Origin: Firmicutes bacterium UBA5201
GTDB lineage: Bacteria; Bacillota; Clostridia; Peptostreptococcales; Acidaminobacteraceae
Length of the DNA: 64,000 nt
Direction of reading: 5' to 3'
Assembly (NCBI GenBank): GCA_002412775.1
Contig: DHVT01000028.1
Coordinates: 12,747-76,746, forward strand
Part shown: positions 59,494 through 64,000 of the stretch, in pieces
Layout of the letters: every line of letters begins with the position of its first letter
Position numbering within the stretch: the first letter of the stretch is position 1
Made by a program: the position numbers and the translations under genes
Notes under the pieces: generated by a model
Seen by the model: only the letters and a program-made list of their open reading frames with translations
What the model was told of the DNA's origin: nothing
Database searches by the model: none

Positions 59494-59997
59494 TCACCAA
59501 TTGTCGTAATGAACTCTTTCCTCATCAAACCGTTCCTTCACTTCTCGTTCCTCATTCGGATATCCGACAGCAACGATCGCTCCAGGCATAATGTGCTCTG
59601 GCAAATTCAAAAGCGATTTGACTGCACTGATATATTCTTCTCGCGGATACACCCCACACCAACATGTACCAAGGTCCAACGATACCGCCTCAAGTAAAAT
59701 GTTTTGGATCGAAGCGGAAACATCCTGAATCCAGAACGCCCCATCGTACTTAAGATTGCTCACATCAGCACAAACGACAATCGCCATTGGCGCTTCCTTC
59801 AGCATCTGAGTGAACGGATGAAACTCCGTGATCGCATCCAGCTTCGCCCGGTCCTTCACCACCACGAAATGCCAAGGCCTCTCGTTGCCGGCGGAAGGTG
59901 CGTACATCGCCGCTCTAAGCAGCGACTTCACATGTTCCTCGCTCACTGGCTCGTCCTTGTATTTTCTAATACTCCTTCTTGCGTAGATCTCTTTCAT
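59494..59997 (-). CDS. Nitroreductase-family NAD(P)H-dependent flavoprotein
   Basis: 167 residues. FMN-binding MKEIYARRSIRKYKDEPV, AMYAPSAGNERPWHFVVV, LGTCWCGVYP and AVGYPNEE motifs. Likely a stress-related reductase of the small clade. Start at ATG 59997 with AAAGGGG 7 nt upstream. A REP-like copy lies 15 bp upstream of the start codon. Confidence 0.9.
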   Translation of the reverse strand: MKEIYARRSIRKYKDEPVSEEHVKSLLRAAMYAPSAGNERPWHFVVVKDRAKLDAITEFHPFTQMLKEAPMAIVVCADVSNLKYDGAFWIQDVSASIQNILLEAVSLDLGTCWCGVYPREEYISAVKSLLNLPEHIMPGAIVAVGYPNEEREVKERFDEERVHYDNW

Positions 59998-60011
59998 CGT
60001 CATACCCCTTT

Positions 60012-60045
60012 CCAATTGGGGACAGGTCCAAACTGGTACCTGCCC
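60012..60045 (+). repeat. REP-like palindromic repeat, copy 7 (left flank of the RAYT gene)
   Basis: CCAATTGGGGACAGGTCC then AAACTGGTACCTGCCC. With copy 8 it brackets the RAYT gene in inverted orientation. Confidence 0.85.
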
Positions 60046-60090
60046 TAATAAATCTTCTCTGTCTTATTATACCCTTGCAATCAAGCCAAA

Positions 60091-60882
60091 TCAAATATTG
60101 CGGGCAAATTTCAAACAAACTCTTTTAATGATGACCACAGAAATGCCAGTCAATCTCTCAATCGCTTTATTGGAAAGCCTCGCGTCATTCTTTAGATCCA
60201 AAATCAGCTTGTCGCGCTCATCCTGATCCATGGATTTCGCCTTACTGAGCGCCTTCAAATCATAAGCGCCACCAAAAACCTTCACCTGCTCCGCTTCAGT
60301 CAAGGGATAATCCTCAATCAACTCATCCGGAATCAGACTCGGCGCATTATGATGGTATGCAAAACTCTCTCTTTGTCTGGTCGCACCATCGCCATAATAA
60401 GCCATGAGAGCCCCTGAATTCACAAGAGCTTTCGCCCTTCCTCCAAGGATCTCCCCATAGCTCGACCACCTATAATCCTCCATTTTGCCCACGAGCCCAT
60501 CCTTGACAGGATTATTATGTATATACTTGACCACACAAAAGAAGTAAGCGCCACAAACCACCGGAATACTCTTGAACCTTGAAGCAAACAGACTCCCCAC
60601 GCGCTCATATTTTGAGTTGTAATATCCCGCATACCTCCCCAGTGAATAATGCATAACACCTGACAGCTCGCCAATATCCTCCGTATGAACCAACAAATGC
60701 AAATGATTCCCCATCAAACAGTATGACAAAATGCACAGCCCATATAGTTTCAGCGCCGACGCCAAATAATTCTTAAACACGCTGAAATCCTGATCATCAT
60801 GGAAAACATATTGCTTCCCATTGCCTCTGGATATGACGTGATATATTCCCGAACTGCTGACCGCTCTTTTCTTTCTGCTCAT
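60091..60882 (-). CDS. RAYT: REP-associated Y1/HUH tyrosine transposase
   Basis: 263 residues, TnpA_REP/IS200-like. HUH motif in MGNHLHLLVHT (about 62-72) and catalytic Tyr in VKYIHNNPV (about 126). A C-terminal helix-turn-helix-like stretch (LSNKAIERLTGISVVIIKR) is common in this clade. RAYTs nick and rejoin single-stranded DNA at REP hairpins. This gene is bracketed by inverted REP-like copies 7 and 8, and eight further copies lie in the window. Start at 60882 (MSRKKRAV) has AGGAGG 5 nt upstream. Confidence 0.93.
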   Translation of the reverse strand: MSRKKRAVSSSGIYHVISRGNGKQYVFHDDQDFSVFKNYLASALKLYGLCILSYCLMGNHLHLLVHTEDIGELSGVMHYSLGRYAGYYNSKYERVGSLFASRFKSIPVVCGAYFFCVVKYIHNNPVKDGLVGKMEDYRWSSYGEILGGRAKALVNSGALMAYYGDGATRQRESFAYHHNAPSLIPDELIEDYPLTEAEQVKVFGGAYDLKALSKAKSMDQDERDKLILDLKNDARLSNKAIERLTGISVVIIKRVCLKFARNI

Positions 60883-60954
60883 AAGCACCTCCTATCAAAG
60901 TTTAACATTTATCGCATTAATTTACAATATATGGAAACGTGCAAACAAAAAAAA

Positions 60955-60983
60955 GGCACCAAATAGGCACCTGTCCCCAATCG
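60955..60983 (-). repeat. REP-like palindromic repeat, copy 8 (right flank of the RAYT gene)
   Basis: GGCACCTGTCCCCAATCG with GGCACC 5' of it; inverted relative to copy 7. Confidence 0.82.
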
Positions 60984-61003
60984 AATCAAGCCAACCAAAC
61001 GAA

Positions 61004-61990
61004 CTAACGGCTATCCTTCTTATGCTCAAACATCAAATCATCCGCCTTCATGATGCAGCTGTCAATGTCGCCACTCGAATCCACATCAATTCCAATCACC
61101 CCATAAGCAAGCGAAGCAATATCCGTATATTTACAAAACTCAGCATCAATCCTATTCACAATCTCGCCAGCCGCCTTGGCATCACAATCGGCAAGCAACA
61201 TTAAAAACTCATCCCCACCAATCCTGAACACATGATCCAGACTCTGTCTGGTCATACCCATGGCAATCTCCGCAAATCTTCTAAGAAGCTTATCCCCCTC
61301 GGAATGCCCCAACTGATCATTCACCTTCTTGAAATGATTGATATCGATCACCACCATTGAAACCAAGTAACCTAACCGTCTAGCACGCCTTTTCTCCTCT
61401 TCGAACTTCTCAAACATCAAACGTCTGTTGAAAAGACCCGTCAGCGGATCGCGCGTGGCCAGCCGCTCCAACTCCTCATTCAAATTATTGAGCTGTTGAT
61501 TCTTCTTCGCGAGCTCCCGCTGGGAATTCACAAGCTCATTGTTGAGTTTGCTGATCTCATCATAATGGCTGAATTCAATCGCTTGTTGCTTTGCCTGTCC
61601 TCTGATCGTCTCCCCTAACATTGACCTGAAATTGTTGATCTGCTCATTGTTGATCTTCATCAGATCTTCATTGAGACTCGTCAAATCATCCTTGCGGAGT
61701 GTCGTGATGATCGTGAACTGGTCATCCTTTGCGAAACCCGACAAAAACAACGTTTTCACTTTACCGTCTATCATAAAATTGATCTCATGATTCGATGCGA
61801 TCTTATGACTCGACAACTCCAGCATGAACGAAAGCGCCTTCGAGAAACTGTCCGGATGCACATGGTAGGAAAAACTCAGCCCGACGCCGAAATACGCCGA
61901 AACGTCATCCACCGGAAACGTGATCTCCTCAACCACACCCATCCTGTCGCAAATCACCACGATTTCATAAATGTCATTTTTCTTTCTCAT
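61004..61990 (-). CDS. Diguanylate cyclase (GGDEF domain)
   Basis: 328 residues. N-terminal PAS-like domain (about 1-110), coiled coil (about 135-178, rich in Leu/Gln/Asn), then GGDEF domain with DPLTGLFNRR and an intact FRIGGDEFLML near 260. The inhibitory site reads QxxD instead of RxxD, so product feedback may be lost. Its ATG overlaps the stop of the upstream cobalamin-binding gene by 4 bases, arguing that the two proteins work together. Confidence 0.93.
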   Translation of the reverse strand: MRKKNDIYEIVVICDRMGVVEEITFPVDDVSAYFGVGLSFSYHVHPDSFSKALSFMLELSSHKIASNHEINFMIDGKVKTLFLSGFAKDDQFTIITTLRKDDLTSLNEDLMKINNEQINNFRSMLGETIRGQAKQQAIEFSHYDEISKLNNELVNSQRELAKKNQQLNNLNEELERLATRDPLTGLFNRRLMFEKFEEEKRRARRLGYLVSMVVIDINHFKKVNDQLGHSEGDKLLRRFAEIAMGMTRQSLDHVFRIGGDEFLMLLADCDAKAAGEIVNRIDAEFCKYTDIASLAYGVIGIDVDSSGDIDSCIMKADDLMFEHKKDSR

Positions 61991-63060
61991 CTATTCCCTC
62001 CTGAAGCGACAAGCCCCTCGGAAACCTCCACCGCTTCTCTCGCATTGCGCGCAAAACCGTCCGCACCGATAGTCCTCCACAGCCTGTCGTCAACGATGAA
62101 CGGATACCCACCGACCACAATTTTCAGACCAGCGCACTGAGGATCCGACTTTATGGCTTTGATCAATTCAGCAGCCTCCTTGATATGAAACGACATCGTC
62201 ACCGAAAGCCCTAGAACATTTGCGTTTTCTTTGATAAGGGTCTCCACGATACTCTTAGCCGGCATGTTTGCTCCAAGATAATAAGTGTTCCATCCGGCAA
62301 GTTCCATGAAATCGGAGACCATCCGTACACCGAGTTCATGCAGTTCACCCCCGACGCACGCACCTACAAAAACCAGATCGTTTTTGGGGGTCGCAAAAAT
62401 GAACGGATAGAGTTGGCCCATGATGAGCTGCGTGGACGCAGTACAATAATGCTCCTCCGCAATAGTGATCTTGTTCGCCTGCCAAAGCCTTCCGATCTCA
62501 TACTGGCTCTCATGAAAAATCTCCAAATAGATATCCTGCACGGAAAAATTCAATTTGACAAGTTCCTGAACCAGCGCATTTGCCTTATGTCGCTCGGCGT
62601 TCAACAGAAACTCGACATACTCGGTTCTGTATTTCTTAAGGGGATGCTCCGATGGACTCGATTCGCTTTCCTGATTCTCATGCACATCAATCGAATCCAG
62701 TCCATTTCTTATATAGGATCTTATGATCTCCACTTCGCGGACATCAAAATATTTTTCAACAATCTCGGAGATGCACTCTATGTTCACAACGAGGTACTTG
62801 ACCGGAATCGGAATATTCTTCATCACATCCACGAACCAAAGCACATAATCCGCAAACAATTTCGGACTCGACACCCTGATCGCATCCGATAAATAAAGCA
62901 ATGTATATTCCGTGTCCTTGACACTTTTTTCAACAAATATCGGCGTGGCTCTATCCTTCAATTCAGGCATTTTCTGAACCTGTAGATCATATGCAGCTAA
63001 AGCAATTGACTTGATTTTCAACTTGATCGCATCACCAATTGCAACATCTGTGAATTTCAT
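61987..63060 (-). CDS. Cobalamin-binding sensor protein, CarH/AerR-like
   Basis: 357 residues. The N-terminal 150 residues are not recognised. Residues about 180-235 form a B12 cap domain with the W-x9-EH motif (WQANKITIAEEH), a hallmark of adenosylcobalamin photoreceptors. The B12-binding Rossmann domain follows, with GELHELGVRMV (lower-ligand His), LGANMP, LSVTMSF and VVGGYPF. It has no DNA-binding domain. The 4-base overlap with the diguanylate cyclase gene suggests a light-, oxygen- or B12-controlled c-di-GMP module. Start at 63060 has GGGGG 7 nt upstream. Confidence 0.88.
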   Translation of the reverse strand: MKFTDVAIGDAIKLKIKSIALAAYDLQVQKMPELKDRATPIFVEKSVKDTEYTLLYLSDAIRVSSPKLFADYVLWFVDVMKNIPIPVKYLVVNIECISEIVEKYFDVREVEIIRSYIRNGLDSIDVHENQESESSPSEHPLKKYRTEYVEFLLNAERHKANALVQELVKLNFSVQDIYLEIFHESQYEIGRLWQANKITIAEEHYCTASTQLIMGQLYPFIFATPKNDLVFVGACVGGELHELGVRMVSDFMELAGWNTYYLGANMPAKSIVETLIKENANVLGLSVTMSFHIKEAAELIKAIKSDPQCAGLKIVVGGYPFIVDDRLWRTIGADGFARNAREAVEVSEGLVASGGNR

Positions 63061-63115
63061 CGCCACACCCCCATTTCTTTTAATTATAATACAAAATTTA
63101 TGACATAACAATATA

Positions 63116-63167
63116 AATGGGGACAGGTCAAAAGTGGTACATGTACCACCTTTGACCTGTCCCCATT
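63116..63167. repeat. REP-like palindromic repeat, copy 9 (complete, near-perfect 52-bp palindrome)
   Basis: The 26-nt halves, starting AATGGGGACAGGTCAAA, differ at one position. The centre is GGTACATGTACC. It lies 2 bp from the DUF2294 stop. Confidence 0.95.
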
Positions 63168-63169
63168 CA

Positions 63170-63508
63170 TCATCTCACACGTATCTTCCAAACAAAAACA
63201 TCGCTGACAAAATCTGTTACAAGTTCATATATTTCCAGATTATAATTCTCTTTGATGTGCTGATTGAAATTGTCCTCAACGTTTTTTATATCCCTTTCAT
63301 GAAAATTCGTAAGCAGCTCGATGGCTTCCTGCCCAAAATTCTTAATCAGGTATTTTTCATATTCTGAAATATGACCTTCCATGACTACGTGAATCTCATC
63401 CGCCAGATAATTGATGGCTATGTTGCGTGGTCCCTTCCCTTTGGAATCTTTCATCACTTTTGTGAAAGCCTTCAGATGCTTTCTTTTAACTTCATTTGTA
63501 AATTCCAT
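63170..63508 (-). CDS. DUF2294 family protein
   Basis: 112 residues. KGKGPRNIAINYLADEIHVV and GHISEYEKYLIKNFGQEAIEL fit DUF2294, a soluble family of unknown function found mainly in Firmicutes and cyanobacteria, sometimes linked to sodium-dependent membrane potential. The stop lies directly beside REP-like copy 9. The ribosome site is weak (GGTGGTGAC). Confidence 0.8.
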   Translation of the reverse strand: MEFTNEVKRKHLKAFTKVMKDSKGKGPRNIAINYLADEIHVVMEGHISEYEKYLIKNFGQEAIELLTNFHERDIKNVEDNFNQHIKENYNLEIYELVTDFVSDVFVWKIRVR

Positions 63509-63740
63509 GTCGTCACCACCTGTTCACTTTATCAGCTTCAACTGGAAATTCACAATCGTATATAGGGCATATTTCAGAAATACCAACATATATGCCACAA
63601 ACACTATATACTGAAGACACCATCAAGCTAATTCCATATATTACAATAATTTAAAGTATTATACCACACATTGCGGATGACGACTATAGTCCGTGGACCA
63701 TTTGTCTACTTAGTATGAAAATGGATTCTGAGGTGAGGTC

Positions 63741-63977
63741 ATGTTAAACTTGGATATTGCACTTGCGGTTGTACTGAAACGGAAAAGGCACTTGTCCGGT
63801 TTTTCACAGGAGGAGCTTGCCTTCAGGTGCGATGTGGATCGAACTTACATCAGTCTGCTGGAACGAAAGAAAAGAAAACCCACACTGAGTGTGCTGTATA
63901 AGATCTGCGACACCCTAGACATCAAACTGAGCGACTTCGTTCGCGAAGTCGAAGAACTTATGGATGCGGCAGATTAA
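63741..63977 (+). CDS. Small XRE-family helix-turn-helix regulator
   Basis: 78 residues: LKRKRHLSGFSQEELAFRCDVDRTYISLLERKKRKPTLSVLYKI (in parts) is a Cro/CI-type domain with the short acidic tail EELMDAAD. The type resembles orphan regulators of the SinR/controller-protein group. TGAGGTGAGG precedes the ATG. The stop codon is inside the start of REP-like copy 10. The 232 bp upstream shows no other gene. Confidence 0.82.
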   Translation: MLNLDIALAVVLKRKRHLSGFSQEELAFRCDVDRTYISLLERKKRKPTLSVLYKICDTLDIKLSDFVREVEELMDAAD

Positions 63978-64000
63978 TGGGGACATGTCAAAGTTGGTAC
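63976..64000 (+). repeat. REP-like palindromic repeat, copy 10 (cut by window edge)
   Basis: AATGGGGACATGTCAAAG then TTGGTAC; one difference (ATG for AGG) from the core. Its other half may lie beyond the window. Confidence 0.8.

Overview
The window looks like a chromosome segment of an anaerobic, amino-acid-fermenting member of the Clostridia (inference). The evidence is a clostridial 2[4Fe-4S] ferredoxin, Rex next to thiolase, CIRCE-controlled groESL, formate-tetrahydrofolate ligase with urocanase and glutamate dehydrogenase, and class-typical guanine and TPP riboswitches. No rRNA or tRNA gene was seen.

Layout. Positions 1-8386 are the end of an integrative element abutting the 3' end of guaA. 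It carries a giant methylase/helicase gene that runs off the left edge, a TnpV-like gene nested in it in another frame, parB, parA, and a divergent XRE regulator with a phospholipase-D-like nuclease. From 8387 to 31535 the DNA is mostly housekeeping: guanine-riboswitch guaBA, a heterodimeric ABC exporter, TPP-riboswitch thiT, groESL, an EAL-HDOD protein, a DNA glycosylase, a purine permease, fhs, a SARP-type regulator, hutU and a PucR regulator. From 31838 to 42292 come gdhA, a ferredoxin behind a Fur-box-like site, a P-loop kinase, marR, thl, rex, an ABC-F ATPase, acpP, a cluster of DnaA boxes, and the tsaE-tsaB-rimI-tsaD operon. From 42859 to 56874 come an aminobenzoyl-glutamate-type catabolic cluster with its own regulator, an amidohydrolase, tex, prfB with its programmed +1 frameshift, secA and a DUF5317 protein. 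The last 7 kb hold signalling and accessory genes: a DnaJ-degenerate-GGDEF fusion, small regulators, a RAYT (Y1/HUH transposase), a GGDEF enzyme overlapping a CarH-like cobalamin-binding sensor, DUF2294 and an XRE protein.

The most unusual signal is non-coding. Ten copies of a palindromic sequence with core GGGGACAGGTC...GGTAC lie between about 31.8 kb and the right edge. One inverted pair brackets the RAYT gene. At three sites the palindrome heads a larger composite element. Two of these (42.35-42.82 kb and 48.42-48.74 kb) are arrays of different small hairpins separated by a nearly constant 7-nt spacer (GTGGTTT or its complement AAACCAC), with the two half-arrays in inverted orientation. 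The repeats invade gene ends and supply C-terminal codons to at least two proteins.

All functions are assigned by reading protein motifs by eye; no database search was run.
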